Assembly (NCBI RefSeq): GCF_002216795.1
Contig: NZ_CP022316.1
Coordinates: 930,001-994,000 of the forward strand
DNA from: Brachybacterium avium
Lineage (GTDB): Bacteria > Actinomycetota > Actinomycetes > Actinomycetales > Dermabacteraceae
Direction: 5' to 3'
DNA: 64,000 nucleotides
Part shown: in pieces, positions 63,938 through 64,000 of the stretch
Position numbering within the stretch: position 1 is the first letter of the stretch
Layout: the number at the start of each line of letters is the position of its first letter
Program-made: the position numbers and the translations under genes
The notes under the pieces: generated by a model
Told to the model about the DNA's origin: nothing
Databases searched by the model: none
Seen by the model: the letters and a program-made list of their open reading frames with translations, nothing else

Positions 63938-64000
63938 TCAGCCGTGCGCGAGTGCGAGATCTCTCGCAGCATCTCGGGCCAGGACGAGCTCTGCGGCGAC
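63938..64000 (-). CDS. C-terminal end of an unidentified gene (partial)
   Basis: The last 20 codons before TGA 63938 read VAAELVLARDAARDLALAHG, an Ala/Leu/Arg helix with good actinobacterial codon usage; the rest lies beyond the window. In mycobacteria proC and a small excisionase-like gene precede bS22, but 20 residues are too few to assign either. Confidence 0.4.
   Translation of the reverse strand, partial: VAAELVLARDAARDLALAHG

Overview
The window is high-GC DNA from an actinobacterium. The gene orders (S10 operon; str operon rpsL-rpsG-fusA-tuf; tRNA-Trp-secE-nusG-rplKA-rplJL-rpoBC), an RpfB-like resuscitation factor, a complete-looking MenA-F set, actinobacterial ccs-type cytochrome c maturation genes, many GTG starts and frequent leaderless promoters point to Micrococcales. 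A Brachybacterium/Dermabacteraceae-like genome is my best guess; this is inference, not shown directly.

Layout. 1-2878 (minus): start of the S10 operon, rpsJ-rplC-rplD-rplW-rplB (rplB cut by the window edge); rplD carries an unusual C-terminal extra domain. 3250-6619 (minus): a binding-protein/two-permease sugar ABC operon resembling NgcEFG, with no ATPase gene. 7128-8219 (plus): a complete IS110-family transposase directly in front of a frameshifted YflT-type stress-protein gene. 9576-13976 (minus): str operon. 14632-15873: rpf. 16324-28656 (minus): rpoC-rpoB, rplL-rplJ with an L10-leader attenuator, rplA-rplK, nusG (frameshifted as read), secE and tRNA-Trp.

28944-44307 is metabolic: a PLP aminotransferase, adenosine deaminase, galactokinase, a lactonase-like beta-propeller, a ThrE-type exporter, a DUF3017 protein, aspartase, polyphosphate kinase 2, purH, purN, a DUF6350-type membrane protein and menF. 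44311-53099 holds an HtrA-like protease, menD, menC, a GNAT acetyltransferase, menB, menE, menA and two small membrane proteins. Together these make menaquinone up to demethylmenaquinone. 56742-61648 (minus) is a tightly coupled cytochrome c maturation operon (histidine phosphatase-resA-ccdA-resB-ccsB), so the two respiratory functions lie side by side. The end has a MarR regulator divergent from yceI, a glutaredoxin-like protein and the tiny ribosomal protein bS22.

Between 53.1 and 56.7 kb an accessory islet separates menA from the ccs operon. It is bounded by two decayed, directly repeated 3' ends of the same IS5-like transposase. It holds a polysaccharide lyase family 8 fragment with a 15-bp minisatellite, an unrecognised pair (secreted small protein plus a coupled 266-residue protein) and a NUDIX fragment.

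Four genes (stress protein, nusG, menF, menD) are each broken by exactly one missing base within a short G/C run, and a fifth small gene by a similar event. Since nusG is normally essential, I read at least part of this as base-calling/assembly indels, though real slippage cannot be excluded from one sequence.
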